Made by a program: the position numbers and the translations under genes
In this document: one piece after another, positions 8,065 to 18,313 of the stretch
How the letters are laid out: each line of letters begins with the position of its first letter
How positions within the stretch are numbered: position 1 is the first letter of the stretch
NCBI RefSeq assembly: GCF_003285005.1
Contig: NZ_QMFA01000056.1
Coordinates: 1 to 38,039, forward strand
Source of the DNA: Paenibacillus sp. YN15
Lineage (GTDB): Bacteria; Bacillota; Bacilli; Paenibacillales; NBRC-103111
DNA: 38,039 bases
Direction: 5' to 3'
Notes under the pieces: model-generated
What the model was told of the DNA's origin: nothing
Databases searched by the model: none
Seen by the model: the letters and a program-made list of their open reading frames with translations, nothing else

Positions 8065-9489
8065 CTACTTCTTCTTACTCAATACATCCTCGTTAAATTT
8101 ATCAACAACTTCCTTTTGTGCCAGATCTTGCGCCGCTTTCAGTTCTGTAAGCGGATCCGTATTTTTGTCCAGCAGTACTTTCTGAATGGGTTTCACAATA
8201 TACGGACTGAGACTGGACTTCAGATAATATTCCAGACGTTGGTTCTTGGCTGCTTCCTTGATCGCCGCAACAAAGTCCTGAGGCATATCCTCAATATATT
8301 GCGTCGTATCGATATCTCTGAGTATACTCAGCGGATTGACGCCAAGTCCGTTGTCTTTGCTAAACTGAAGCTGCGCCTCTTTGGATTCCTTTGATGTCAT
8401 GAACTTAATATACTCGAATGCCGCTTTTTTCTTCTCGGGCGAAGCCGTCGGACTGATGGCTGCAAATTGACCGCCCGCCTGGGCCAGCGAGATGCCCGCA
8501 GGTCCTTTGGGATATGGAGCGAAGCCGATATCATCCGGATCCATGCCTTTGCCGACAAAAACGGTGAAGCTGTCTGTCGCGCCAAGAATCATGGCGGCTT
8601 TGCCGGTATAGAAGTCTTTGTTGTTCTCCTCAACAGATTGGAGCACATTGTTTTGCACAACCTGATGCGTCCATTTCAGATCCTTGTAGTACTGCAGAGC
8701 TTTAACAACAGGCTCGGAATCAAAGGTCAGCTTCACCGTTCCGTCCGGCTGCAGCTCCGTCAGATCCCCGCCTGCTTGCCAGGCGTAATATTCAAAATGC
8801 CAGTCCGCCCAGTCCATACCAAGAATATCAAAGCCGGTCGTTCCCGGATTAGCATTCTGCACAGCCTTCGCCACTTCAATGAATTTTTCCCAGGTTTCCG
8901 GCGCTTTGGTAATTCCAGCATTGGCGAACAGCTTCTTGTTGTAATACAAGCCGGTAGTGTACATATTGGTCGGAACGCCGTAAATTTTTCCTTTCTCGGT
9001 AGCAAGGTCGAAAGCGCCTTCAATAAAAGTATCCTTCAAGTTGGACTCGTTCACCAGATCGGTAATATCGGCCACAATTCCTGTGCCAATATAGACCTGC
9101 ATATCCGGGAACGACGGGAAGAACACATCCGGCTGTTGGCCGCCGGCAACCGCCGCCATAAATTTCTCTTTGCTTTGCGTGATATCCTGGTGCGTTACTT
9201 TGATGTGCGGATAAAGCTCGTCAAACTTCGCAAACAACGTTTCTTGAATAGATTTCTGCGTGCTGTTCGGAGCCGGTTTATCCCATACGGTAATTTCCAC
9301 AGTTTCGGGCTGTTTCCCGCCTGCGTTGGCATTGCTTGACCCTGCTGCGGCTGCCGGGGCGCTCGTCGCTCCGCTCTCACTGCTCCCATTGGAGCCCGTA
9401 CCGGAGCTGCATGCAGCCAATATGCTTGCAATAAGCACAAAAATAATGATCGCAGCTCCCGTTTTGTTCAATCCCCCGTGTCTTGGCAT
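8065..9489 (-). CDS. Extracellular sugar-binding lipoprotein (family 1)
   Basis: The product is 474 residues. It has a type II signal peptide with lipobox LAAC (Cys27), a Ser/Ala/Gly-rich linker, then a family 1 solute-binding fold (VEITVWDKPAP..., TGLYYNKKLFANAGI, AAFEYIKFMTS). It is anchored outside the membrane and delivers a sugar to the two permeases encoded downstream. The ATG at 9489 has GGGAGG upstream. The stop is TAG, which shows that TAG works as a normal terminator here. It is the first gene after the YesN regulator, the usual order in Paenibacillus-type loci. Confidence 0.92.
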   Translation of the reverse strand: MPRHGGLNKTGAAIIIFVLIASILAACSSGTGSNGSSESGATSAPAAAAGSSNANAGGKQPETVEITVWDKPAPNSTQKSIQETLFAKFDELYPHIKVTHQDITQSKEKFMAAVAGGQQPDVFFPSFPDMQVYIGTGIVADITDLVNESNLKDTFIEGAFDLATEKGKIYGVPTNMYTTGLYYNKKLFANAGITKAPETWEKFIEVAKAVQNANPGTTGFDILGMDWADWHFEYYAWQAGGDLTELQPDGTVKLTFDSEPVVKALQYYKDLKWTHQVVQNNVLQSVEENNKDFYTGKAAMILGATDSFTVFVGKGMDPDDIGFAPYPKGPAGISLAQAGGQFAAISPTASPEKKKAAFEYIKFMTSKESKEAQLQFSKDNGLGVNPLSILRDIDTTQYIEDMPQDFVAAIKEAAKNQRLEYYLKSSLSPYIVKPIQKVLLDKNTDPLTELKAAQDLAQKEVVDKFNEDVLSKKK

Positions 9490-9646
9490 CTGAATTCCTC
9501 CCCAATCATGAATTGATTTTACAATTCAATCGTATCTGAACCGCATGATGAAATGAATAGAAATAATTAACGGCATAAGTATGAAAGTATTATCTATTTT
9601 TCACACCCGGGGCTTTACTTTCAATCATTGCGCGCGGCGGAAGCTT
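9490..9646 (-). promoter_or_regulatory. Promoter/leader of the transporter operon
   Basis: This 157-base gap separates yesN from the binding-protein gene. It holds an inverted repeat TGAATTG/CAATTCA (9509-9528) and a segment reading AATTATTTCTATT on the minus strand. It also holds GAAAGTATTATCTATTTTTC on the plus strand, which resembles the GAAAG...TATTTCTATT block upstream of the secreted hydrolase and the esterase. YesN binding here is plausible but inferred. I cannot place a confident -35/-10 pair. Confidence 0.4.
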
Positions 9647-11290
9647 CTATTCGTCGAGCGTTCCCGTCAGTTGATCCGGGAACTGGGATCGATATTGAAC
9701 AGGCGACTTGCCTGTTGCTTTACGAAATACACTGCTAAAGTATGCCGCATCGGGATATCCGACAATCGTAGCGATCTCCTGGATTTTCATTTCTGTCTCT
9801 TTCAGCAGCTGCTCCGCTTTTCGCACCCGCTCCCCCGTCAAATAACTGATAAAACTTGACTCAAAACGCTCTTTGAACCTTCTGGAAAGATAGTTGGGAT
9901 GAATATAGAAGCAATCCGCAATCGTCTGCAAACTTAGCGCTTCATGCAAATTGGCGTCGATATAACTTTTCACCTCGTCCAGCACATCATAATGCTTGGC
10001 TTTGCGGAGCTGATTCAAATGGTCAATAATGTTGGAGGTGGTACTGGCAAGCCTCCGCTCAACTTCCAGCCAATTATCCGCCTCGCCAAGGCTGGTCCGC
10101 AAATCATGAATATCGCCAATAACCCATTCGGGGACGCTTGTCTGGGTCAGCAAGTACTTGCGGTAAAACAAATGCAGCTCCACGCAAAAGCTTTCCAGCT
10201 GCCTGAACTGAGCACCCGCTTCATCAACGATACGCCTTATCCGCCATTCCAGCCAGCGATGAATAGCATCGGCATTGCAGTCCTTCAGCTTCCTGTCCAG
10301 AAACCGTTCGTCCTCGCCGCTAATAATCGAGCTGCTCGGTTCGCCTTCAGCCACCGCCGGGACGAAGCAATACACTTTGTTGCGGCCGTGTATAATCCGA
10401 TTTCTTAACGCTTGCTTGGCCTGCTGGTAGGAATGGTGAATATCTTCGATACCTTTCACCGGCAAGCCGGTTCCAATTACCATGTCAAGCCGGAGATAAC
10501 GATTGATTCCGTCCATGATGTTGTTCAGCTCCCTCTCGGCATCCGGCCATCGCTGGGCATGGGAATCTCCGAACACATACACAAACTCCTTGTCATAGAT
10601 GGAATGCTGAAACAGCGCTCCTTCGTGGCTGAACGGGCTCATCATTTGTCGTATGATATTGGATATGGCAAACCGCAGCAATTCTTCGTCCCCTGCAAGG
10701 AAAGAGCGAAAGGGCAGCGGCGGAATATCTATTTCGAATACAATAGCCGTAAATTCCATGCAGGCCGCTTGCAAGGCGCTCAGCTTCGGATCCTGCTCCA
10801 GCTCCGCCCGTAGCCCTCCTTGCTGGATCATCCTGGTCAACAGACGCTCGCGCGCGTTCTTGTCATTCTGCTGCTGAAGCAACTGCAATTCATCAAAAAG
10901 TGCCGTTTGGCGACGCTGATGCTCCATTCGCTCGGCAATGCCGCATAAGCTGCTTCGAAGCTCCTCGTGGTCCACCGGCTTCAACAAATAGTCAACTACT
11001 CCGTACTGGACAGCCTTCTTTGCGTATTCGAACTCCTCATAGCCGCTGACAATAATAAAGGCAATATTCTCCTTTCCCTTTCTGACTTCTCGAATAAGCT
11101 CGAGTCCGTTCATTTCCGGCATGCGAATATCCGTTATGACGATATCCGGCTTTTCCTCAAGCACTTTACTCAGCCCCTGGCGGCCGTCGCCCGCTTCGAT
11201 AATCGAGGATATGGGAAGGCCGAATTGCTTCACGCGCTTTATCAGCCCTTGGCGCAGCAGCGGTTCATCCTCAATGATCAATATCTTCAC
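9647..11290 (-). CDS. yesN: Response regulator with AraC-type DNA-binding domain
   Basis: The product is 547 residues. The N-terminal receiver (1-125) has an acidic pocket (IIEDEP), phospho-acceptor D54 (VITDIRMPEMNG) and a conserved Lys (YLLKPVDHEE). A long linker with a helical region (130-430) follows, and a C-terminal AraC/XylS double helix-turn-helix ends with FSSVFRKATGKSPVQYRSQ. YesN-type regulators are phosphorylated by YesM partners and activate adjacent sugar-transport genes. The start overlaps the yesM stop by 20 bases, so the pair is co-expressed. It ends in TAG. Confidence 0.9.
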   Translation of the reverse strand: MKILIIEDEPLLRQGLIKRVKQFGLPISSIIEAGDGRQGLSKVLEEKPDIVITDIRMPEMNGLELIREVRKGKENIAFIIVSGYEEFEYAKKAVQYGVVDYLLKPVDHEELRSSLCGIAERMEHQRRQTALFDELQLLQQQNDKNARERLLTRMIQQGGLRAELEQDPKLSALQAACMEFTAIVFEIDIPPLPFRSFLAGDEELLRFAISNIIRQMMSPFSHEGALFQHSIYDKEFVYVFGDSHAQRWPDAERELNNIMDGINRYLRLDMVIGTGLPVKGIEDIHHSYQQAKQALRNRIIHGRNKVYCFVPAVAEGEPSSSIISGEDERFLDRKLKDCNADAIHRWLEWRIRRIVDEAGAQFRQLESFCVELHLFYRKYLLTQTSVPEWVIGDIHDLRTSLGEADNWLEVERRLASTTSNIIDHLNQLRKAKHYDVLDEVKSYIDANLHEALSLQTIADCFYIHPNYLSRRFKERFESSFISYLTGERVRKAEQLLKETEMKIQEIATIVGYPDAAYFSSVFRKATGKSPVQYRSQFPDQLTGTLDE

Positions 11291-13055
11291 TTTTGCGTTC
11301 CTCCTCGCTGAGTTCTCTGAAGCATATTACTGCTTCTGTTCCCTGCTCTGGATGACTTTCAATAGACAAACCGTATTCATTGCCGTACAGAAGCTTGACC
11401 CGATGGTGCACATTCAGCAACCCTACCGAGGTCGGCCGCTCCGAAGAGCGCCGATGAGGGATGCTGTTGCCAAGCATCTCCTGAATCTGCTTAAGCTTTC
11501 CCTTCTCAATGGCGGGACCGTTATTCCATACGGATATGAACAGCCGCTCATGGGAATCGCGCCAGATTCTGATTTTTAGCAATCCATCGGCCGTCATCCG
11601 GTCGAATGTATGGACGAAGCAATTTTCTACAAGCGGCTGAAACAGCAGCTTCGGAATTTGAACCCAATCCAGTTGTTCGTCCGACTCGATGGTATAATGC
11701 ACCCGTTCTCCGTAACGCTGCTGTTGAATATACAAATACAGCCGAATTTGCCCAAGCTCCATCTGGATGGTGGACATCCGATCCGAGCTAATATTGTATC
11801 GGAACATCTTGGCCAGGGAACGGCTGATCATGCTAATGCGGTCGTCATCATGCAAGGTTGCGAGACTTTCGATGACGCCAAGCGTGTTATACAGAAAATG
11901 GGGATTGATTTGCGACTGCAGCGACTTGATCTCCGATTCCTTCCTTACCAGATCTGTCTCGTAAATTCTCATAATGAGCGACTTGATTTCCGCCGCCATC
12001 TGATTGAAGCGGTAAATAATATAACCTATTTCGCCCCGGGCGCCAATGGACAACTGAATATCGTAGTCTCCCTTCTCCACCATGACAATACCTTTCTTCA
12101 GCTCCTTGAGCGGAGTCAATATTCGGGAAGAAAGCAGGCTTGCCATGAGCAGAGATCCGAGCAGGCAGGCTATTCCCAGATAAATAGTGTTTAATGCCAG
12201 CTTCTCGACCTCCACCAGCAGCGCTTTCGTATTGGCGATTCCCACGAGAGACCAGGGGGTATTGGCCAATGGATAAGTGACGAACAACAGCCCCTCGTCT
12301 CTCAGACTGTCCAAGTACCGCCCTCTCAAATCCGGATTGGAGGCAATGCGAATCTGTCCGGTCTCCTGGTCCGTCAGCAAATAGTCTGCCGCTTCATGTT
12401 CCCAGATGCCCTGCAGCCATTGAGTTAAGGACTCATGAGACAATTGGACCATCATGATGCCAATGAGGGGAAAGTCTGCTATAAAGTTGTTCGTTTTCTT
12501 GAGCGCCTGCACGTAAGCAAGCGTGCTCGTCTCCTGACCAGTTCGGGACTCAAACGTCACCGACGGTACCCAGGCTCCCCGGCCGTTTTTCGAGACAGCG
12601 AGCTGCTTCAGCCGCTCAAATTCAATAATATCCGTGCTCTTAAAATTACCCTTTAGAAGCTGGTTGCCCTCAAGCTGTGATACGACAAAAAAGTCGACTT
12701 CGGGATAGTCGGACATAAATTGACTCAGCTTGTCGGAAAATTCATCATACGCTTCCGGATTCGCCCCGAGCGTAATCACAAAGTTTTGAAAGCGAATATC
12801 GGAGAAAAAATTCCACATTGTATTTTGGATACCAGTCATCTTCGTTTCTAACGCCGATGCAGCCTGCTCACTCAGGGTCTCCATATTACGAATTTCGCGG
12901 CGCTTTATATCTTGGGATGTTTTAGTATAATAGTACGAACCAAGCATCGTTACTGTAATTGTTATAATGGCAAAAAAAGAAATCAGCAGCTTGCGGAACA
13001 GCGAACCAAAAATGTAATCGTATACATTTTTGATGTTTTGTACTATCGATAGCAT
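11271..13055 (-). CDS. yesM: Membrane sensor histidine kinase, YesM type
   Basis: The product is 594 residues from ATG 13055. Membrane segment 1 is near residues 18-40 and a long extracellular sensing region follows to about 265. Segment 2 (TIYLGIACLLGSLLMASLL) leads into a HAMP linker, then the His_kinase motif QSQINPHFLYNTL with the phospho-accepting His. The ATPase domain includes FQPLVENCFVH. The frame stays open 42 codons farther upstream, but that extension is not hydrophobic or kinase-like and contains a TATAAT hexamer at 13142-13137, so I prefer the internal start. It phosphorylates the overlapping yesN product in response to an extracellular signal, probably a sugar or a bound transporter. 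Confidence 0.88.
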   Translation of the reverse strand: MLSIVQNIKNVYDYIFGSLFRKLLISFFAIITITVTMLGSYYYTKTSQDIKRREIRNMETLSEQAASALETKMTGIQNTMWNFFSDIRFQNFVITLGANPEAYDEFSDKLSQFMSDYPEVDFFVVSQLEGNQLLKGNFKSTDIIEFERLKQLAVSKNGRGAWVPSVTFESRTGQETSTLAYVQALKKTNNFIADFPLIGIMMVQLSHESLTQWLQGIWEHEAADYLLTDQETGQIRIASNPDLRGRYLDSLRDEGLLFVTYPLANTPWSLVGIANTKALLVEVEKLALNTIYLGIACLLGSLLMASLLSSRILTPLKELKKGIVMVEKGDYDIQLSIGARGEIGYIIYRFNQMAAEIKSLIMRIYETDLVRKESEIKSLQSQINPHFLYNTLGVIESLATLHDDDRISMISRSLAKMFRYNISSDRMSTIQMELGQIRLYLYIQQQRYGERVHYTIESDEQLDWVQIPKLLFQPLVENCFVHTFDRMTADGLLKIRIWRDSHERLFISVWNNGPAIEKGKLKQIQEMLGNSIPHRRSSERPTSVGLLNVHHRVKLLYGNEYGLSIESHPEQGTEAVICFRELSEEERKSEDIDH

Positions 13056-13382
13056 GATAATCCCGATCGCCCCCCCTTTGGCCGAACCCATGCTTATCCG
13101 GGTTGATTCTGAATTGAAGCAGAAGCCTGCCATTTTATTATAGTATGGGTTGTCAATTGGCGACCATAAATATTTCATCATAAACTATAGGAAATTTATA
13201 ACCACATCTATGGCAATGCTCCGGTTTGGCTTGACTTCTGTGTGAATTTACCCGTGCAGTTTCATTAAAACAGAAGTCTCCGTCCCGCTACTTTGAGCGG
13301 ACGGAGACTTCTTTCGTTATCTTAAAAACTGCATTACCGCGCTGCTCTTCGGGACAATCCCGGATTCGGGATCTCCGGCTTC
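13056..13382. other. Intergenic region between yesM and the secreted hydrolase
   Basis: It carries the likely yesM promoter zone (TTGACA at 13156-13151 and TATAAT at 13142-13137 on the minus strand, too close together to be a standard pair) and a strong terminator (next entry). No gene is seen. The frame upstream of the chosen yesM start is open but unconvincing. Confidence 0.5.
13272..13312 (-). terminator. Intrinsic terminator of the secreted hydrolase gene
   Basis: A 13-base stem (AGAAGTCTCCGTC with its complement ending at 13312) continues after a one-base bulge with CGCT/AGCG around a 6-base loop. On the minus strand it is followed by GTTTTAAT. It lies about 70 bases past the hydrolase stop and isolates that gene from yesM. 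The plus-strand flank is also T-rich, so it may work both ways. Confidence 0.8.
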
Positions 13383-16300
13383 TTAAGGAGCCGCTATGCC
13401 AACAACCTGGAAATTATCCACATCCACTTTATGGTCGCGCTGGAAGGTGGGCCCGATCAGAACGGCGGCATACGCTGTCGCAGCATCCGTGAAATCATTG
13501 GTGAGAAAATCATAATTGCTGTCGCTCCCCGTAAAGCTGACATTCAAGATGGAGCCTGTCACCGTATCGATCGTGTAAGCCAAGGTAAGGAAGCGGCTTT
13601 CCGGATCCCATGTTCCCGTGTAGGCTATCGGCGAGCCAACCGGCTGCCCATTTACGATCAGCGTAATCTCGCCGCTCCGGTTGTCAACCCTCAAGCCGCT
13701 GAAGTAAGTTCCAACTGTTTCAGTGCCGCCTTGCTGCGGCAACTGCGAGTAGTAGCCAAGCCCCACCTGTTGGTAAGCCCGGGTAGGAAAGGACAGATCT
13801 GCTTGAATCCTAAGCCGGGTCGGCTTTGCATAGCTTCCCTCGCTGTAAATCGGTACGGCAATTGCGCCATTGGAGTTACCTCCCGCCTTCAGTTCTGCCT
13901 GAGTGGGATGATTGCCCGCGCCTGTCTGGATTTTACTCGTAAATTGACCGTTTGAAGGAAAATTCAAGAGCAACCATGTTCCTTGCGGCAGGTTGGCTGT
14001 ATCCGGTGAGCGGCCATGAATCGCCGCTCCGTTCGTGCCGGCAAACTCGTCAAAAATGATGAGCATGTTTGGTTCCGTGACGGACACATTCACATCCGCC
14101 TGCAGGTTGCCGTATTTGGCGGACACCACAGCCACTCCTTCACCGATGGCTGTAATCATTCCTGATGCATCCACAACGGCCACATCGGCATCACTTGTTA
14201 ACCAACTTACCGTTATGCCTGTCATCGCCTGATTATTCTGATCATAAACCGCCGCCTGAACCGTTATGGTATCATTGACCTCTAGCGCAATCGAAGATCT
14301 GCTCAGCGAGATGGCGCTTGGCATTGCTGCACTGGTTCCGACAGAAGTAAAATTTGTAAAAATTAAATCACCAAACAAGGTGGGGTCCTTCGTCAAACCA
14401 ATACCGCTCATGTACTCTATCCATCCGCGTCTTAAAGAACCATCATTATCGTTGGCGAGGAAGGAAAAGCCAATAGCCGTGTCGCTGGACGGCTGTTCGC
14501 CTTCCGGCAATATATCTGTCCATTTGAGCGCCATCTCATAAACCGTAGCCTCTTCGTTGTCATCCCTCACTATGCTGATGTTAGAGTGAGGCAGATTATT
14601 GCCGCCAACTCCTCCTTTTTTCATAACAGCACCCGTGGTTGAATTCAGCGCTATCGTATTTTCATTCCATCCCAGAGCACCGGGCTCAATCGATCGGCCC
14701 GGATCGATTGTAAACTGGATAGAATCTCCCTTCCATGCATCGGACGGGGAATTATTATTGAAATGGCTGTCATCCGTCACACGAACTGCCAAGTACAGGT
14801 GATCCTCATCCCATTTGGCATATGCCGTAGCGCTTAAATCTCCGGGTCCTCCCCAATCTTCAATCATTCTGACTTGGGATGCCTGATCAATCGTAAAGGA
14901 TTCCGCGCCGTTCCATTCCATTGCATCAATTACGCCGTCGACCACAATCGGATCTGTCGTCTTGACAGCAGTCAACGCGCTAATGGTACGGACAACCGTC
15001 CAAGAGGTATTGTCGTCCCGGTCCACCTGCAAGCTTACTCGCAAAGGGGTGTCGACGCTGATGGATGGAGCCGGAATTCTGATCAGTTGACTGGAATTGG
15101 GAGCAGTCGGAGCGAAGGCCGTTACGCCCGCCATATCCAGCGGCTCTGTAATCGTTATCGTTCCGCCGCTCATAGTCGCAAGCGAACTGGGATTGTCGAG
15201 CTTTACGGCCAGCTCCCATCCATCGCCCGTCTGATCGACGATAGGCGAAATGCGAAGCACAATCGGTTCCTGCATCTGAACATCCACAACAAGCCGTCCG
15301 AGCCGATCTCCCGAAGCATTCAGGGGATCAATTATAATACTGCCGCTTGTCTGAAAGGCGGGCGCCCTGAAGACCAGCGTGTCCTCCGCCTGATTGGCGC
15401 TGAAGGCTCCTCCCGATACGAGTTGCCAGCCCAGCGGCAGCTCAATGTCATAGGAGCCGGCAATCAATTCCGCGCCTGCCGAGCGCGCAATGACAACTTC
15501 CACCTCTTCTTCCGGAGAGGCTGTCATTCTAAGTTTGTCGGCCTCGAACGCCGGCCCAGTCAGCACAGGAGCCTGGCTGAAGCTGCCGGTAATATAAATG
15601 GGCGCCGTTGATAGGGACAATGTTGTTATACCGTCCACATTGTCGTAAAGCAGATCGTTGCCGAAAATATCCGCAATTTGCAAGGGCCCGCTTCCCAATT
15701 GCAGCCCAATCTGCTTATTGACATTCGACCAAATCACCAGCACATCCTGGTTTGTTGCCGTCCGGTGGAATTTGAATATGCGCACATCGTTATCCAATGT
15801 GTTGTACGATTGGACAAATACCGCCCCCGCCAGTTGATTCGCTACATTGTTGAAGGCGACGAAGGAGGGCTTGGGCGCATTATCGACATAGAGCACGCCC
15901 TGATTGCATTCATAAAACGTGCTGTCCGTACAATCGTTCAGGAAATCGTACCAGTACATCTTGTCGATCAGAGTATCATGAGCAAGATTATCGACATATA
16001 ATTGTGCGCCGTATGAGGCCGATACAAGCTCGGAAGAGCCTCCCCACTTCTGCTCCATGGTCGGCCAGCCCACCTCGGTCAGCATGAGCTCAATATTTTT
16101 GGTCATACTATTGGCTGCGTGATAATTGTCAATGTATTGCTTTAAATTTTCAAAGTCGTCAAAGACACGGCCCTGCTCGGGATTCGTCGACGGGTACAAG
16201 TGAAACGACATCGCGTCCAAATAGTTGGTTACGCCAAGATCCACCAGCGCTTTAAGCCACGGTTCATCGTAAGGCAGCGTAACGCCGCCGACAATCCTGA

Positions 16301-18206
16301 TCGCGGGGTCCGCGTTTTTAATGATGGCATGCGCTCCTTGAACAATGGCGAAATAATCCGCGGCCGTCATATGCTGACTCAACTCGTTGCCAATCTCAAA
16401 CGTATCCACCTTGCCAAGCAAATTGGTTACAGCATTTTCAATCCACTGAAGATCAGTGCTTGTGACGACCATCGTGCTCAGCCCATTGCCCGCGGCGGTA
16501 TTAATGTAGGCGTCGTTGTTGCGGTAGCCGTCGCGAATCGATGTGCCTCCGGCCTGAACGACCAAGGGGGTACGGATGTTTGCCCCGCTCCAGGATTGAC
16601 TGAAGTGGGTATTGAAGCCGAGAAACGGATGCACGGATTTTTCGGTTAAGTCTGCAATGACCCCCATATGGATATTTTCATTCAGCCTGATCCCATCCAA
16701 GCTGACCGCCTCGATTGAGACGGTATATGTCCCTTTGTCCGGCGTTCCGAGCGACAGCGGATAAACAAGTCCCTCCTGATTGGCGCCCAGATTAATGGTG
16801 AATTGACCACTGTCCACAACGTTGTTCCAATAATTCGTCATCCTGTACGTGGCATTCAGTTGCTTCGCGACGTCAAATTGATTGTTGACAAGAAGGTTGA
16901 TAACCACCGTCTCATTTTCTGCAAATATGCTGCCTGTTTGGACATGCTCTCCCCACATGGAAACACTCGGTATTAACTCCACCGAAGCTTTGGAGAAGGC
17001 GACAGGCGTATTGGTTTCTATACGGAAGTCGGCTCCATTGTTTTGCCTGTTGCTGAACTTGGCGTCATCAATAACATAGGTTACTTGCTTCCACGTCAAG
17101 CTGCCTTCCAAAACCGTTCTCTCCGTGTAGGCGAACGCCGTTGCGACGGAATCGTAAGCTATGCGGAACCCTCTGTTGTCGCCGCTTACCTCCGCATCAT
17201 AATAATCCACTGTAATTTCCACGATATTTTTGCCGTTGTAGATATAATGATCGGACACTCGGAAATAAATATAATGGGCGCCGCTGGCCGGATTCGTCTG
17301 CCATGCAGGGACACCGTCGTAGTTTTCAATTGTCCGTCCCGCGCCGTCTCCGCTAAAAGCGACCATCCCATACTCCTGATTAACCGCTCCGAATGTTACG
17401 CTTACCGGTCCTTGCATATCTGTCACCGTGACCTGCAAGGTCGCAGTCAGACCTCCACGGACGGCTTTGATGGCTGCATTTCCAATTTCTTTTGCGGTCA
17501 AGACGCCGCTGCTGTTAATTGTCGCTACAGCAGTGTTGGAGCTGGAATACGTGACGGGCGCCTTATTCATCACATATCCATGCTGATCCAGCACTGATGC
17601 TATGACCGTCTTGGTGGTCCCGATGGGCATTTCTACGACATCCGGCGCAAACTGAATCGAAGAAGCCGTAGCTGTTGTGGCTCGCTTCTCAACCTCTACA
17701 CTTGCGAACAATACGGGAGCCGTGCTCGAAATTCTGAAGTCGGCGCCATTTTCCCGATTGGCGAAGTTGGCATCGTTCAGCGTATAGGTTACCGTCTTCC
17801 ATGTATTGCTGCCGGTCAGCAACGTTTTCGGCACATTGTAGTCCCATGCCGACGTCATAGAATCGTACGAAAATCCAAATGTACTGTTAGCGCTTTCAAC
17901 ATTGTCGAAATATTCGATCGTAATGTTGACTGTGTTTCCCCCGCCATAAATAAAATTGTTATCCACATTGAAATAAATGTACGAGGCTCCCACCGCCGGA
18001 TTGGTCTTCAAACCCGACTTTCCCGCGACTGTCTCCGTCGTGCTGCCGGGGCTGTCCCCCGCCCATGCCGAAATGCCGTTATTAGCATAATTCTCTCCCA
18101 ATGTCACGCTTACAGCTTGGGGCTCATCCGCAAACGAGTAGACGGGAAAAAGCGCAAACACCATCATGAGTGATATTACTGCCGACACGATGGACCTTTT
18201 CTTCAT
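13383..18206 (-). CDS. Secreted modular glycoside hydrolase (1607 aa)
   Basis: A signal peptide (1-26, cleavage near SFADE) is followed by a modular enzyme. Two copies of a carbohydrate-binding-like module (about 30-172 and 266-415) share IYF.V...YIYGGGN-type text and NGADFRI, and flank a bacterial Ig-like (BIG2) domain. Next comes a TIM-barrel catalytic domain (about 480-860) with candidate acid/base E608 (IGNELSQHM) and nucleophile E711 (MLTEVGWPT), 103 residues apart as in clan GH-A. A CBM9-like domain (about 1085-1285: VDGVIDAMEWNGA, YAKWDEDHLYLAVRVTD), a second BIG2 (about 1290-1375) and a C-terminal lectin-like module follow. No S-layer anchor is seen, so it is released or held by sugar binding. 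It resembles GH39/GH5-type enzymes; the exact family is unknown. It shares its promoter with the esterase gene at 20760. Confidence 0.82.
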   Translation of the reverse strand: MKKRSIVSAVISLMMVFALFPVYSFADEPQAVSVTLGENYANNGISAWAGDSPGSTTETVAGKSGLKTNPAVGASYIYFNVDNNFIYGGGNTVNITIEYFDNVESANSTFGFSYDSMTSAWDYNVPKTLLTGSNTWKTVTYTLNDANFANRENGADFRISSTAPVLFASVEVEKRATTATASSIQFAPDVVEMPIGTTKTVIASVLDQHGYVMNKAPVTYSSSNTAVATINSSGVLTAKEIGNAAIKAVRGGLTATLQVTVTDMQGPVSVTFGAVNQEYGMVAFSGDGAGRTIENYDGVPAWQTNPASGAHYIYFRVSDHYIYNGKNIVEITVDYYDAEVSGDNRGFRIAYDSVATAFAYTERTVLEGSLTWKQVTYVIDDAKFSNRQNNGADFRIETNTPVAFSKASVELIPSVSMWGEHVQTGSIFAENETVVINLLVNNQFDVAKQLNATYRMTNYWNNVVDSGQFTINLGANQEGLVYPLSLGTPDKGTYTVSIEAVSLDGIRLNENIHMGVIADLTEKSVHPFLGFNTHFSQSWSGANIRTPLVVQAGGTSIRDGYRNNDAYINTAAGNGLSTMVVTSTDLQWIENAVTNLLGKVDTFEIGNELSQHMTAADYFAIVQGAHAIIKNADPAIRIVGGVTLPYDEPWLKALVDLGVTNYLDAMSFHLYPSTNPEQGRVFDDFENLKQYIDNYHAANSMTKNIELMLTEVGWPTMEQKWGGSSELVSASYGAQLYVDNLAHDTLIDKMYWYDFLNDCTDSTFYECNQGVLYVDNAPKPSFVAFNNVANQLAGAVFVQSYNTLDNDVRIFKFHRTATNQDVLVIWSNVNKQIGLQLGSGPLQIADIFGNDLLYDNVDGITTLSLSTAPIYITGSFSQAPVLTGPAFEADKLRMTASPEEEVEVVIARSAGAELIAGSYDIELPLGWQLVSGGAFSANQAEDTLVFRAPAFQTSGSIIIDPLNASGDRLGRLVVDVQMQEPIVLRISPIVDQTGDGWELAVKLDNPSSLATMSGGTITITEPLDMAGVTAFAPTAPNSSQLIRIPAPSISVDTPLRVSLQVDRDDNTSWTVVRTISALTAVKTTDPIVVDGVIDAMEWNGAESFTIDQASQVRMIEDWGGPGDLSATAYAKWDEDHLYLAVRVTDDSHFNNNSPSDAWKGDSIQFTIDPGRSIEPGALGWNENTIALNSTTGAVMKKGGVGGNNLPHSNISIVRDDNEEATVYEMALKWTDILPEGEQPSSDTAIGFSFLANDNDGSLRRGWIEYMSGIGLTKDPTLFGDLIFTNFTSVGTSAAMPSAISLSRSSIALEVNDTITVQAAVYDQNNQAMTGITVSWLTSDADVAVVDASGMITAIGEGVAVVSAKYGNLQADVNVSVTEPNMLIIFDEFAGTNGAAIHGRSPDTANLPQGTWLLLNFPSNGQFTSKIQTGAGNHPTQAELKAGGNSNGAIAVPIYSEGSYAKPTRLRIQADLSFPTRAYQQVGLGYYSQLPQQGGTETVGTYFSGLRVDNRSGEITLIVNGQPVGSPIAYTGTWDPESRFLTLAYTIDTVTGSILNVSFTGSDSNYDFLTNDFTDAATAYAAVLIGPTFQRDHKVDVDNFQVVGIAAP

Positions 18207-18294
18207 TCTTTAAACACCCTCCATTCTTTGGTAAATTACAACTACATCATAGATTAGATTTTGGGACAATCAAATAGAAATATTATCCTTTCAG
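18207..18294 (-). promoter_or_regulatory. Promoter/leader shared with the esterase gene
   Basis: Reading the minus strand, this leader matches 20671-20759 (plus strand). The first 23 bases, from CTGAAAG to CTATTT, agree at 21 positions. A 36-base block from TATGATGTA to GAATGGAGGGT agrees at 32. It contains TATGAT as a likely -10, with TTGATT 16 bases upstream, and the ribosome site GGAGGG. The GAAA-N8-TTTC palindrome in the upstream block may be a regulator site. Confidence 0.6.
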
Positions 18295-18313
18295 AACATA
18301 AATATATTAACCA

